In this document: positions 1 through 13,780 of the stretch, piece by piece
How the letters are laid out: the number at the start of each line of letters is the position of its first letter
Numbering within the stretch: position 1 is the first letter of the stretch
Source of the DNA: Tetmemena sp. SeJ-2015
Taxonomy: Eukaryota; Ciliophora; Spirotrichea; Sporadotrichida; Oxytrichidae
Assembly (NCBI GenBank): GCA_027382625.1
Contig: JAJKFJ010021366.1
Coordinates: 1 to 64,000 of the forward strand
DNA length: 64,000 nt
Direction of reading: 5' to 3'
Position numbers and translations under genes: made by a program
The notes under the pieces: generated by a model
The model's input: the letters and a program-made list of their open reading frames with translations, nothing else
Databases searched by the model: none
What the model was told of the DNA's origin: nothing

Positions 1-466
1 CTCTTCAAAGACTGGAACTATGAATTCATGGAGTTCAAGGCAGAGTATATTGAAACGCTAAGCAGCTCTCTACTAAGGAGGCGCTAAATACAACGTGAGA
101 TTATTATTCCCTACCTAGAAATCTTAGAGAAGCATCTTCATCTTTTTAAAGGAAGATTAATCGATTTCGCTTAAAGTTGGAAGGTAAGATAACTAAATGC
201 TTTGTTACATTTTAATAGGGCGTTCATAATAAAATTCACCTTATGCTTATACAAAAAAGTAGAATTTCTATAATTGTTGATTGTATAAGATAGAAGACTC
301 TTTGAAGCCGGGATACAAGAAAGAGGCAGAGGCCCTGAATTCTTTTGTTGAAAAACATATGGACTGGGTCAATAAAAATGTGCGCGAGTAAAGGTCAAAG
401 AGAATAAAAGACCATCAGACTTAGATAGATATAGAAAAGATCTTCAATAGGTTCTCGTCTCAGTGA
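1..466 (+). CDS. 3' end of an unknown protein gene (partial, two exons)
   Basis: This is the 3' end of a gene whose start lies before the window. Exon 1 (1-183) reads from the first base as LFKDWNYEFMEFKAEYIETL and continues with two in-frame TAA codons read as Gln. A GT...AG intron (184-289, about 106 nt, donor GTAAG) separates it from exon 2 (290-466). Exon 2 encodes a charged, probably helical tail (KKEAEALNSFVEKHMDWVNK) and stops at TGA 464-466. The second in-frame acceptor was chosen because the nearer AG would lead straight into a TGA. No family was recognised. The composition suggests a coiled-coil or scaffold tail, but that is a guess. Confidence 0.6.
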
Positions 467-589
467 TTAATTAATTTCTAAATTTTATTTCCGCTCTTAA
501 AAAGATGAAAGATAAAAGGAGATATGATTAAGGAATGTTAGAAAATTAAGATAAATATCCATTTTAGGATGATTTAAGTTTCAAAAAAA

Positions 590-3500
590 GGCTCATTAGT
601 TCCTCATTCTTTTTTAGTTTTTCTTCGTATTCTTCTCTGCTAAGTCGATCGAATGGTTTTGAAGTTGGAATTACATAATCTCTCATCCTTTCATTCTATA
701 TAATTATATTACTAAGTTAATTTAAAAATGAGTTTGATCAAAATTTAAATGATCGACATCTGAATCAGAGAGATAAAAGAGCTGAAATTAAGTATTAATT
801 TTCTCAATGATTTCATGAGTAGTGTCTTACTTTGAATCAGGATTTTCAGGATCCTATTTAAACTGTATCTGTGATTTATGAAATGCGCTTCCTAAGTCTC
901 TGATGATTATCCTTGACTCATTATTTGTAGGAAATTTTGAGTAGAGATGAGCTGAATCTTTTTGTGTAGCTCCCCTATATCTATATCATAGTACTTTGTC
1001 TTGAATTAAACTCCTTTTGAGGCTTTGTGACTTTTTCGTAATCTTCTTCTACTTAATTTTCTTTTGTGAATATTATAGCGTGCTGCTCTGAGAGATGCTT
1101 TATTCTGAGATCCTTGAGGTTGTTACCATGTGTGAGATCTCTGTTTGAAGTGGTCAGCAACTCGATCTTATCAGCTAGTTTGCTCTTTATTAATTTCTTC
1201 TTCTTGTAGCCTCTATTCATTTCTTTGGTCACTGTGCTCAAAATTTCAAAGTTATTCTCCTCTGAATAAGCCACCAAACGTTTCAATTCATTCACTTAAA
1301 AAAAAACGTTAATATTTTAAAATGGTAATTTAATGAAAAGAGTATTTTTTTTAATGAATCAGAGAGACGGTCTTCTTGCAAAATTTTCTAAAAACAAGCA
1401 AAGGTATATTTGGGATCCTCGGTAATTTACATCCCTGTGATTTATGAATTCATAGTAAAAGAGTTTTGACTCTTGTTAAAGTGTTTGAAAGCTTTTAATT
1501 AGAGATCTTCATCTTATCACACTGAGTAGAACTGGTAGATTTATTTGTTGTCTTGTACCAGTTAATCATCTCTTTGAGGTTTGATTTAAATATTTCAAAA
1601 TTTCAGCACGAATATTCTTCACCAAATTATCCATATGATCTTTTTACTTCTTTAAGGCTTCATAACTATCTTTTATTTCATAGAAATTTAATATTCATAG
1701 GAGCCACTTATGTTAGAATAAAGACTGTTTTGAAACTGCAGCTGCTCTGAGCCAATAATAGCCCCATTAAATAATTAATTCACTTGGTTTTAGTAACTGT
1801 CCACAATCTCGCTCTTTATCTACTCAATATTGAAGTTTATGGCTTTCAAGTATTCCTTCTCTACAAAATGCATTAGAATTAGATGATACTTACTCTCTTG
1901 GAGAATGAATTTTTGCTCTTAGTCCAGTAGCTAATTGTCATACTTTCCATCAACTATGTAAATTTGTAAGCAACATGATTCATATAAATAGGGATATTTA
2001 TAACAAGTTTATTAGGCCTCTGTGAGAGTGTCTTTATAAAGAAAGGTATCCAGTTACTTAGTTAACTTGCTATTAAGTTCGCTAAGTTATTTATTTTCCT
2101 CTCTAATGAGTCCAAGCTCAGTCTGTAGTTTCTTCAGCTCCGATTTTTAAACTAGAACAAGGCCAAGATTCTACTCCTAACGAATCTACTCGCTTCTTAT
2201 CAGCTACTAGTTTTACAACTCTTCAAATTGCAGTCCATCCATCTAAGATTTGGAATATAAAAATATAGAAAGCTATTTAAGTTACAATATATTTGATTTT
2301 AGTGTTGATTTTTACTAACTTTTGCATAAGGATGTGGAGCTGTATCTAGCGCAAAAGGTTTGATAATTTTATTTAAAGCAAGATTTTGATATCTACCTAT
2401 ATTATTCGTAGTAGTTTGTGGAAATCTATCCTCGAATTAGGAGACAAGAGCATTTTATTAGCTGGAGAGTGCAGCTGCTTTAGGTGTCAAAATTGTTAGA
2501 TTGTTACTATTAGGTAAGCTTGTGTTCCTCTATTACTACCTAAGTGCGGTTTTTAATTCAAAGGGGTTATGCTATTTTTCAGCAGCTATTAGAGTATCCG
2601 GAATCAGCCTACTATTTTAGGTCTAAATCAGATTTTTGTATTGGAAGGGTTGCGCATGTTACTTGTGTGGAGGGGACTTGAAATTGACCATAGCTTCCTC
2701 TGTTTGAGAATTTAATAAATTCTTTTTTCTTAAATAAAATGAGAAAGTATAGACTTAGCGTAGGGGTCTCTGTTAGTAGTAAATGTATTATTTCGCTCTT
2801 GCTTTGAAGGCTTGGGGCTCTGCTAAGATATGCGTCTTTGCTGCAACAAGCTCTGAGCTTACAAAGTAGTTTAAGTGTTTTAAAAAGCAGAACTTGCTCT
2901 GTTAGTGTTTAGATTTAACCTCTCAGTCAGTAAGTTAATATCGTAGAAGGAGTAGCCTTGCTGCTGCTATTAAGTTGGATGCACAAGGGATTAATTTATA
3001 CTCAAGGATTATAGCTGCTCATCCAGAGATAATGAATTATTTATTGTTGAGTTCATTAGGATGGAAGGCTTATAATTAAGATAAATACTAGCACTTAGAA
3101 TTTTAGAGGAAATTTTAAGATAAAATTGTAATCTTATTCAGATCTAATGGCTTTATCAAAGCGCCCTTGATGTTCTTGATTTGGTTCCATTACTGAATGG
3201 GAATTTTAAAATCTATCTTTAAAATTATAAAAAGGGAGTTTATCTATCTTAGATTTAGTTTTGGGACTTGTTCAGGAATTCTCTAGCTTGGTTACTTACA
3301 AATACCTTTTGATCTTTTAATATGAAGCAATTGATAAAATTTATGATGACTAGCTATACTTTCATTTGTTCTCTCTGATAAAATATAAATTAAAATAAAA
3401 ATATCTGGCTAGAGACCTCTAAACTTTTGCATGTCTAAACTGTCCACTTCAGTTGAGCCTGCATTAATCGAGCCTCTAGGGGATGTCTACAGTGAGCGAG

Positions 3501-3925
3501 TGTATGTCCGAGCATAAAATATAGCACTTAGAATAAACTTAAAGCAAAGTTATTGGTGTTGAATTACATGAAGTGGCCTCTCTGCTATCCCCTCCTATTA
3601 GCTTCCTCTCCATTAATCTTCCAGCTCTGTTGATTAAAGCTCAATTGCTCTCCAGCTGCAGCTTGTTTCTACATTCCTTTGGTAGGAGTTGCAATTGGCA
3701 CTGATGTGGCTACGCTCGAGTTATCGAGAGAAACTAGTTTCACATCAAAGTTCGCTCTGTGTGGCTTCACTACAATCAGCTCCTGGTTTCTTTTCTTGCG
3801 CGTGTTTAGATTTTCCTTGACCAGCTTTTTCAGATTCTGCTGGTTAAGATTATGGAAGCGCTCAATTATTTTTTCTACTTCTTTTCATTGCTTCGAGCAA
3901 CGCTCAAGTCAAGTGATTCCATTAA
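590..3925 (-). CDS. N/Q-rich protein with C-terminal coiled coil, multi-exon
   Basis: A minus-strand gene of unknown function in which TAA and TAG are sense codons. Going 5' to 3', a basic stretch (EVEKIIERFHNLNQQNLKKL, about 3890-3820) is followed by a low-complexity N/S/T/Q region (about 3500-2340), then a charged coiled coil starting MDGLQFEELQNQQ at 2242 (LKKLQTELGLIREENKQLSE). The tail contains RDYVIPTSKPFDRLSREEYE near 690-630. Several short GT...AG introns of about 26-80 nt keep the frame: one of 26 nt near 3070, a 79-nt one ending at 2243, one of 51 nt near 1990 and one of 33 nt near 1880. Start and stop are not firmly placed: an in-frame TGA precedes the first motif, so an upstream exon is needed, and the last frame runs on towards 446, antisense to the neighbouring gene. 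It faces the CLASP-like gene across a shared 5' region. A structural or basal-body protein is possible, but nothing visible proves it. Confidence 0.55.
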
Positions 3926-4247
3926 GAAAGTATAATTTAATAAAAAGTAAGCTATTAACAAGTCACTTTAAAAATATCAATTATCAAAACTAGTGAAAAC
4001 TAATATCGCAAACTTTAAAAATATTTTCAAATGAAGGGATTGATATAAGATTATCTAAGAATTTAAGTCTTAAGATTATATTTTTCAGAAGAATATTAGA
4101 AGAGTATGGACAATTTTAATAGCTTATTCCACAAACATTTCCTATTTTTCCAAAAATTTTATCATTCATGAGCTGTGCCTAGAAGGGTATTGAATTTGAT
4201 TAAACAAGTTTTACCAGTAGATAATAAAATACTTTTGTTTAAAATCA
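3926..4247. promoter_or_regulatory. AT-rich divergent intergenic region
   Basis: An AT-rich stretch between the 5' part of the minus-strand coiled-coil gene and the ATG of the CLASP-like gene at 4248. It should hold both promoters, as inferred from gene orientation. No recognisable TATA element or other motif stands out from the background. Confidence 0.35.
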
Positions 4248-7200
4248 ATGGAGGAATCTCAAATTCTAACTGCATATGAGCCGATTGACGCCACCTCAGT
4301 AAAGCCTAGCAAAATAACTTCAGAGAAAGATAAATAAGTTAAAAGCCCACTTTCATTTTTAAATACATTTAAGACTTTGAAAATGAGTCAAGCCAAATTT
4401 GTGAACTCCTCAAGGACATAAGTAAGTTTAAAGTGCAATAACTGAAACGAATGCATGAGAAATTTATTTTATCTAGATCTGGAGCAATACTCATCGTTTT
4501 CAAAAGTGAAGTTTTACTTATATGAAAATCTTCCCTAAAGTTAAATTTCTAAGCTTTATTTTTCGTAGTTTATTAATTGTCATTTAGAGGGTGATTGGAA
4601 CTAAAGACTAAAGTCTTTGATTACGATTTAGTCCTATATCGTGTCAGATCAGATCCCTCACTTTTCGAACTTTTACTCGTTCCTTCTGAAGCTAGTGGGT
4701 CCACTTACCATGCAGCTTTAAGACCTGCGTTCTCAAATAACCAAAGAAGCCTCGAAGTTAATATCCTTCAAAACCTTCAGAATTAAACTTACATCTCATT
4801 ATTTCTAATTCCTTGATGGCTTAAGTCCTATAGCAAGATTTTGAGCCGTTAGCTCATCGTTTCATCTCCAAGAATTCTCTCTATAAGTTGCTAAACGCTG
4901 CCAAGCATGTCCTAGCAGAACATTCACACATTTGTATCATAGCCATTCTCAATAACGTAGTGTGTCCCAAGTAAGTTACTCCCAAATTCACTGTATAAAC
5001 ACTCCTCATACAGAACGAAGTATGAGGAAGATTCAACGAAGGGAATTCATCTTCTCTCTTTCTGTATTTGCAGATAACTAAATGTTTATATAGGATCATC
5101 CCAAACATCTAAGAAGAAATTAAAAGCAAGAATCCTACTATAAGAATCTAGCAATAATAAATTCAAATATCACATTCGTTACTTATTCATTAATCCACAC
5201 AGCTGAGTATATTTACCTTATTCTTTCTACCTTCCCTGCTGACTCTTACTTGAACTACCTCTCTCATATTGAAGAAATGCTCGTCAATTTACTTTAAGAT
5301 GCGAAAAGCGAGGCTAGATAGCTTGCTAGGATGGGTTTCTTTAGACATAAGCAGATTTTCCCAGACAGATCGGACATTATCTTTAGATAGCTTGATGCAT
5401 TTATTAGGCAGAGAGTTTATTTTTGATATGCCTAGAATCAAAAAGCGATAATGGATGATGAAGATCTGTTTAATAGTGGTGGGTTCGCTGCCTATAACCT
5501 TAGCAAGATTAGATATACCGGAGTAGGGGAGAGTGTCAGTAAATAGAATATGATAAGCCCCAACAAGCTTGACAAATTCGATGGAAGTGGCACAGGTGGT
5601 GGCTTGCTAGGTCTTCCTGGCAGTATAAAAGATCTCAAGCAAACTAGAAGTCATTCAGAAAACTTTTTGCGTCAACTTAGTTTTGCTTTTACTTTAAAGT
5701 GTGAGTAGAGGAAGGCCATCTACAGCTCATAATAACTTAGTCTAGAAAGCAAGTGGTATCAGTCCCTCAGGCGGTCACAAGAAGCAAATGAAGTCTCCAG
5801 ATCCAGAGGATAGAAACAAGCATAGAGAGAAGGAGTTACAATTGTAGCAGCTTTAAAGACTCAAAAATAAGGAAATTCTTCTTAAAAATCAGTAAAGCAG
5901 CCACTCACAGAATTATCAACAGTTAAAGTTGAAGATTCAATAGTCAGAGGAGGAAGAGGAGAAAGAAAATCATAACGAGGAAGATGAAAGGGATGATATT
6001 CTATCTTAAGAAGATCCTTACTAGATTAATTAGTCTAATTCTGGTAATCATCGTTAATAATTTCACTAAACACCAAATGAAGAAGAAAATCTTAACCAGC
6101 AAGAAGGCATAATTTTATGTTGTATTTTAAAATTTTGAAGGGATTGCTTCTCCAAAGTTGGATGTTAGTAAGTTGAAGCTAAATTTAAAATCTCATTTAG
6201 CAAATAAGATGTTTCAGAGTAGAATTTACTTAAATCGCCTAGAGTTGTTTAGTAGCGAAAGGATTTAAAAGTCTAGACATAATCAGCTTCATAGCAGGCT
6301 TACAACCCTACTTAAAGTAACAGCACTCATCCCATATCTCTGAGCTAGCAAAATTCAATTCAGTCTGCCACTGATTTGATCTGCTATGACTCCACTGCCT
6401 CCTCTCAACAATTAGTTTAGCCATTGCTTGAACCTAAGTCATCTCAGCAGCTTCTCTAAATGAGTAAACTAGATGATAAGAAATATAATGCAAATTCTTC
6501 TATATAATCACCTAGGCTTCCTGCAGATAAACAAAAGCATCTTCAAAGTCTTAAAGATAAGAAAAACTAAGTATTTTTATAAAAAGTAAATTTTTTGGTT
6601 CTTTCCAATTTAGATTTAATAATATTTAGTCAACTTCTCTTTTCGTGAAAATCCGGTTTTATAATTTTAGTTTTTATTTAGTGAAACAATTTTTTAAAAA
6701 TTTGAAAATTAAGATTGATCAAATAATCTAAAAACAATTTGATTAGACTTCAATACTTGATTCTTCAATTTATATTCATTTTGGTGGTCATATATTTTAA
6801 CATAAAATTATAAGTATCACTCAAACAGTTGATCCTTTCACGAATCAAAGTTAGTGATAGAATTTTTATATAAACATTTATCATTTGAAAATATATTTTA
6901 TTTCTTCTTTTCAATACCTTATAGAAATTTTTTTTTCAATGTGAACAAACCAAATAATCCCTACATCAATTTATATTCTATTAAAGTCAAAAATATTTTA
7001 ATCACTCTTAAAATTTTTTTTTATGAAAAATGAATTTTACCTTAAAATTAACAATAAATAAATATAATTATTTAATTTGAAAGCATTATTGATTTCATAC
7101 ATTAATTAATTTTAATTCTCTATTTAATTTTGAAGCAATTTTATCTACATAATATTTTCAAACTAGTAAAATTCCTCAATTTTGTCAGATTCCGCATATG

Positions 7201-10200
7201 CGGAATATTTTGGTTCATTAAAAGTGCGGATTCCGCATATGCGGAATTTATAAATTATGAGCGGAAAAAAATTAGGTAATTAACTTATATTCTTACAATA
7301 CTATTGTGATTCTTCAAATATTTTTTTTTTAATTAATAGACACTAAACTTTTTCAAACAAGACTATTAATTTTCTCATAAACTAATTTAGTATTTAGAAA
7401 AGTTTTAAAACAACTTTTTGTGACTAATAAAAGTTTTCATCGCACTCCAACTACTTCTGTTTTTATTTTCATTATTCACTTAAGTTAATTTAGATAACCC
7501 ATTCAAGTATATATATGAAAGTTTCAAGCTCTCTTGCTAATGTAGTATTGTATTAATTTTTGATATTTTTTCTTTTTAAATTATCATCTCATACTTTTTA
7601 CTACATGAATTAATTTTCCTACGATCAGAAGGTGTTAATATGTTTCACAAAAACTCTCATTAAATAATGTAAATTAGTTTGTTATGATGAATAATCCTCA
7701 ATACAAAAATTATCAGACTTTTATATTTCACCTTTTTCCCTATCAGACACTTATCGAAAACATACATTAAAAATATTCTAGCATTCTCAATTTTCAATTT
7801 AACAAACAAAAATAAAAAGTAACATTACTAAAATAAAAAACAAAAACAGGCAATTTAAAAGTCATTCCTTGAAAAATTGAAAATTATTTTTGTGAACACA
7901 ATTAGGTTCAAGATATCAGCAAGACTCAAATTAGAGTTTAAATTAAAAAATGAATACGTTATTGCCCCAGATAAATTTTTTCACGTTGAATAAAGTTTGA
8001 CAGCCATTTACTTTTTTCTTATGCTATTAAGATGAGAACTTTTTTATATTTACGAAAAGTTGATTGACTTAAATAAGAAGCATTTTTATTTCCTCCTTGG
8101 AAGAAATGAAATGGCCATAAACAAAAATTTACTATGATTAAATAATCACAGAGCTTGTTTTATCAATTTTTCGACATCGGAAATAAAAGATAAAAAGGCC
8201 TATAAGATCACAAAAATCACAAAATCATAAAATTTATATAAAAAATCACAAGCTTAAAATTCTAAATTTTCACTTCACTAAAAGAAAGTTCATGAACCCT
8301 ATTTGTAAAATGAGTAAATCAAAGCTATTTACTATATGAATTCAGCAGGGTTAATTTAATTTCTTCATTCGAGAAATAGAATTCTTAATAATGATTTGGA
8401 ATCCTAGAAATTATGACGAGAGAGTTCGAGCATTCACTTTAGTACGATATTGATTATAATTTAATGAGAGAGGTTCTTATTGAACTCTCTGACCTATTCA
8501 GATCCAACTATGATTTTTGCACATACTTATCAGAAATATGTAAGCATACTTAACTTATTTTCTAGAGAAACGCGTGAGCTCTCTAGCTCTTGAAATAAGC
8601 AGCTAAGATGTTGAAGGCTAGATGGTAGATACAGATTCCCCCTCCAATCACATCACTTAAGAAATTCAATTACATCGATGGTCTTTTTTCATCCCAGAAG
8701 TAAGTTTAGAGAGACAATTTTTTTCTCTCAATTGCTATCTATAAACGCAAGTTTACTTAAAGATTTAAGAGCTCAGATAGATTAAACTATCTTTTGTAGG
8801 AGTTATACTTTTTTTTTAAATGAAGTATCAATATTTTAATAATAGAGCTTCTAATTTAAGTAAGTTCAAGAGAATGAGAGCTATTCAGAATTATTTTATT
8901 CTCTAAACATAGATATTAGTTAGGATAATTTTTTAGAAATAATAAAGTTCCTTTTATTGTTTTCTGATGGAATAGTAATTATGTGTAAAGACTTTATCAA
9001 TAGTTGGAATAGAATGGAGTTTAATTTTTTTTCAAAAATTACTATCTTAAACCCCTTATAAGAATTTAAAATAAATTTCATAACTCAGCCAAATAGTGAA
9101 TCGAATTTTATTTGAGTGCTAAAATCACAATCATAAATTTTATCCTATTAAAGTAATGTGCCCTTTCAAAGAAGAGAGATACTTTACCCTTTTAGTTTCC
9201 TATTAAGACTTTGAAATATTATTTTTACCTTATTTAAAAGAAGCTTGGATATAAATTTTTATTGAATAGATAAATTTATCAGCAGAGTCAATCGATATCT
9301 TTTTTTTTTTATAAAATGAGAATTTAGATTTTAAAGTCTAGGAGCAATTTTTATTTTATCAAAAGTAATTTTAGGCAATACTATTATAGAAATGATAAAT
9401 TATTGAAGTATTTTTCCTTTAATTTAAAATCCGGGAGGGGATAAATTTCCGCTAAGCGGAAATCATATAGAATTATAACTTTTCAAAAATTTACTAATCC
9501 TACTATATTATATTATGACTAATTTGCTTTATTTTATACTTTAGAAAATTATTTAGATAGATAAGAAGTTTATTTCCTATGATATCAATTATATTATATA
9601 TTTCTGTACTTGATAAATGAAACAAATAAATTTTGAGAATATAAATTTTAGGGATAAAAGAGCATTACTTTTTAATAGAGAGTTATTAAATGAAATGAGA
9701 AAATATCTGAACTTAAGAATTAAAAATATTGATTTTAAAATTATTAAGCATGAATTGGAAATATACTGAGTGACTCTTTTAAGAAATATGTAATTAATTA
9801 GCTCTTTCATACCTTTAATTCTTTATTCATTTTAGATTAAATTGCTTTCCATCTTGCGTCTTTAGTTACTTTTGAATTTCTATTTACATAAAAATGATGA
9901 AATACATTAGGGTATCAGTATAGATTTAAATTTTAATCAAATTATCCTTAACCCCTAATTCTTAAAAATTTTGCTAAATGATATGAAGATTTTCATCAAT
10001 ATAATTTTTTAGACTTTAGCAGAGTTAAAAAAAACACTTACTGATTACATGAATATAAATTAAACTATTTTTATTATAAAATATATTTCTCTTTGTCAAA
10101 ACTAATTTAAAACTACTTTTTTATGCTTTATAAAAACTAAAAGTTTCAGTCATAAGAAGACTCTCATTTGAGTAAGGAAGTTTCATCTTCTGATGTAAAA

Positions 10201-13200
10201 GACAACGAGAGAAAGACAAACTCCAATAACACTTCAAGCAACAATATAGTTCAATTAGGTTCGAGAACTATGTCAAAATTTAACTAGCCAGGAACCAATG
10301 CTAACCTCAACTCTAGTGAGTCAAACTCCATACTCGAATCCGGAAGGCAAAAGTAAATCACCAACCTCAGAGGCAGTATAAAAACTACGAACCTTCAAAA
10401 TAACTTAACATCTTAGAAGCCAAATATGGTCTCTCCGACTATCAAGCCTCCAAATAAATTCTTGCAAAAGAATCAACAAGAGTAGATTGATAAACTCAAA
10501 AGATAAAAGAGTGCTTCTCCAAGGTAAAACTCACCTAGAAGTGCTTTAATTAAAAAGAGAGAGCCAGTTTAAAAGCCTCAGAATTTAGTCATCGCTCAAA
10601 AGAAAGATGCACACCCAAAGCATAACTTCAATCAGTCCTAGAATAATACTCAAAGTGGAGTTAATGAGGCCTCTTCTTATCAAACTGCAAATAATTTCTC
10701 CAGTGGTAATCGTCAGCTTACATCGGAAAGTAATTTGACACAAAGTTCAAAACTAAGATAGCCAATCACTCAAACTCAAGGTAGGATGCAAGTAGCGCAT
10801 TCTCCATTAGTAGCATTTTAATCGTAGACTAATCTCCCTAATGCAAATAATTAACTTTAGAAAAATAACTAAGGAGCCAAACATATTCCCCATTCGTTGA
10901 CCACTTAAGTTAGCCAGCAGGAGAAAATTAAGGAATTTGCAGACACTCAAGGTGGAGCTAATGTAGATAGATTGAATAGCTCTGACGAATAGCAAATATT
11001 TGATGAGCTAGATTTTCTGAGCCAAAACGATAGCATTAAATTATTTTAGTAAGAGAAGTATTTAAATTCAATTTAAAAAGGATTGAGAGCCTTGTTATAT
11101 CTGCTGCTAGTTCTAATTAATCAGAGAGGCTAAAAAGTTTCTAGATGATAAAAAATTCAGAGGACTAGCTTCACGAGTGCAGTGACTAATTGCTAAAGAA
11201 GTTATTCAAGATTCATATGGATAACTTACAAGACAAGAATGATAATATAATCATAGCTGTTCAAGAGTCTTTGCTAGTACTAATTTAGTATAAGTAATCT
11301 CTAGTTGATAAATATCTCGACCATATAGTTCCTACAGTAAGTTGTATTAAAAATCTTGATTAGTCTTATTCATTTTCCTCTTTTCAATATACTTATTTCT
11401 TTTTAGCTTTTGGAGAATATGGTGAGCTAAAACGAACAAGTGAGCGTTCTTTCAAGTGACATCATAAACGTGATCTGCCTCTAGCAAAACGCCTCTGACA
11501 TAGTTTTAATCTTAATGGACTTACTCAGAGATAGAAAGAGTAACCCAATTATCGTAACAGCGGCACTTGAGGTTCTAGTAGTCATTTTAAAAGATGACGT
11601 AGACTATTGCTAGAAAAATGCAAATGTTCTAGAGACAACTTTGAAAATAGTAGAGCTCCTTCAGCATAATTAGGCAAATATGGACGTTATAATGCCTTCA
11701 ATAGCTGTTTTTCTTGCCATGAGAGATAAAAACTTTGAGGGACTCATGAGGGCACTGCAGATGCTGAAATCGCCCTAGCTTTAGTTGATATTTAAACTTT
11801 CGAAACAGTTTGCTCCAGATTTCGAGAGTGACATCAAGCGTTTCGTGATTCAAGAGCAATAAAATCAAGGCAAAAAACCATCAGCTGTGACTTCTACTAC
11901 AAGTCATAATAGCCAAGTTATTAAAAGAGGAGCAGCTGCAAATACTCAACAAAAATAGCAACAGTAACAGTACTCAAAGCAAAACACGAGCTAATCTAAT
12001 GATTCAGAAGGAAACCTAAAGAGCAACTTGAAATTCAGTGGAGGATCATAAAGAGAGGCCCAAAATAAGTCAGTTGTGACTGGCTAAATTATTGGAGAAA
12101 GAAAGAAGTTAGATGGCTCATCTCAACATAAAGGAGGATTGCATCATCTCAAGTAATTCCAAGATGAGTAAATTGTCTTATTTACATCTTCATCTTTGAT
12201 AAAAATGATTCTGATGCAGAAAGCTTAAATGCAAGCCAGAAATTTTCGTAATCATTAAAATTCTCTAAAAATTTTAGGTCCTTTCATAATGAGTACAGTA
12301 GTTAACTTACAGTAGACGCTCAATGTCAGCAAAGTGAAGAAAACTTGAAAGAATCTAGTAGTATGGATGTTCATAAGATTACTCAAGCTAAAATTAAGCT
12401 ACTATTTAATATAAGCTATCATGCTTCAGCAATAGTCAATCAGTGAGAGAATGGGAACTGAGTCATAAGTCGTCAGATCAACTCTTAGAAATCCTCCGCT
12501 TCAGAAAACTTTAACTGGTAAAATTGGAATTCATGTAATATTTAAATAGAGCTTCTAAGTGATGACATCCCCTAGTATGACAGCGATGAGAAACTTGAAG
12601 ATATGGAAAGCGGGCGTATGAGTTCCTCAAATCCTAATGCTCTGATGGACACCTTCTAAGATCATGCGTAATACTAGTAATAGGTTGGCCATCCTACGGC
12701 TCTTCATCATAAAAGCTTGGAGCCCAACAAATAAGGGGCAGGAGATGATTTAGCTTCAGAAGATGAAGAATTTGATGACGGAGTTTCTCCTAAGTTGAAA
12801 ACATCTAGCATCTAGTAAAGCAAGCTCAATAAGTCTACTCCAACCAATCGCATGAATAACAGCACAGGCGGGACTCCCAAAGTAGTAAAGTAATTAGAAG
12901 GCTGCTAGCTCTGAAGCTTAAATCTAAGAATAAAAAGAGCTGCTCTAAGTAATTAAGACTTCTACACCGAATAATAGATAAAAACTATTCGATAAGTTGG
13001 ATGAATTATTCGTGATGGGAGATCATAATTCAATTCTTGAAATCCTTATAGAGGAGCTATTGGGAAAAACAATTTAATCAGTTGTTATTCCACTTTTGTG
13101 ATAATTATTGATTGCAATAATTAAGCAGCTTTTCGAAATATTGAAAGACGAGGATGCTCCAATTGTCAAAGAAATGGCTGTCACTTAACTCAGTCGTCTT

Positions 13201-13780
13201 TTCCGAAGCAAAGCTTCTTTCCTTTCAAACAGAATTCCCTTTGTCATCGAGGAAATTGCTGTCGCATACTATATCAACAAAAAGATAAGATAAAAGTTTA
13301 ATGATGCTTAATTATGATAGATGATTCCCCTTTTTGAGAAGCTACTTTAAACTCTAAATGAGACTTAAGTTAGAGAAAGCTTGTTCTTAGCTCTCGATTA
13401 ACTAATGCAAGATCACTAGCATCCTCAATTGCAAGTGTTCATAAAGTTAACTTCCTTCCTTTTCAAGCACCAGGCAAATCACTAAGAGATTAATCGTTCT
13501 TTTCAGAAATGTTCGACAATATCTTTAGGGTAAGTTTCCTTAAACTCTTCTTTGCTTCTCTTATAATTCTCATCACTTATTGTAGTTAATGTCTCACGAG
13601 TCCCCAAATGTGCGAAAGTCTCTCGTCTTTTGCATGGTAGAGATGTATTTTGTGATGGATCATACAGATTTTAGCAACTACATTTCTCACTTCAATACTA
13701 ACCAACAGAAACTGGTCAATATCTATATTGAGAGGAGGAGTGGAGGGCCTTCAAATAATTCAGGCTCTTCACCTCGATGA
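4248..13780 (+). CDS. CLASP-like microtubule plus-end protein (TOG/HEAT repeats), interrupted by an IES
   Basis: CLASPs bind microtubules and tubulin through TOG (HEAT-repeat) domains and promote rescue or suppress catastrophe. The start is ATG 4248 (MEESQILTAYEPIDATS). The first TOG domain begins after an intron at about 4590 with the CLASP hallmark DWNQRLKSLITIQSY and continues through LQDLRSQITKEASKLIS, an inter-HEAT stretch near 4880-5000, and DAKSEARQLARMGFFRHKQI (about 5300). An S/N/Q-rich linker (5450-6570) is cut by a 3.57-kb IES and resumes at 10141. A second TOG spans about 11040-11870 (HNSIL-type helices, e.g. LLENMVSQNEQVSVLSSDII). Another acidic S/N/Q linker follows. The C-terminal TOG (about 12960-13780) ends with SPNVRKSLVFCMVEMYFVM and QQKLVNIYIERR, matching the end of animal CLASPs. 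The stop is TGA 13778-13780. Several short introns (for example after 11337 and near 13532) and perhaps small IESs explain local frame changes, which I could not all resolve. Gln is often encoded by TAA/TAG. Confidence 0.85.
6571..10140. other. 3.57-kb IES in the CLASP-like gene, pointer AAAAACTAA
   Basis: This AT-rich segment has no credible coding content and lies in the middle of the CLASP-like linker. The 9-bp repeat AAAAACTAA occurs at 6562-6570 and again at 10132-10140. Deleting 6571-10140 leaves one copy and joins ...LKDKKNQ directly to KFQSQEDSHLSK in the same frame, with TAA as Gln. The ends lack GT...AG, so it is not a spliceosomal intron. A short poorly coding open frame at 9589-9810 looks like chance in AT-rich DNA. 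Confidence 0.85.
7189..7247. repeat. Two identical 18-bp palindromes inside the IES
   Basis: The perfect palindrome ATTCCGCATATGCGGAAT occurs at 7189-7206 and 7230-7247 in otherwise very AT-rich DNA. A related palindrome (core TTCCGCTAAGCGGAA) lies at about 9446-9462 near the other end of the same IES. They could be protein-binding sites or remnants of a mobile element. The function is unknown. Confidence 0.7.

Noticed and set aside
9589..9810. Minus-strand open frame inside the CLASP IES
   Set aside because: The composition (Ile, Phe, Leu, Lys, Ser) is what AT-rich DNA gives by chance, and no motif is visible.
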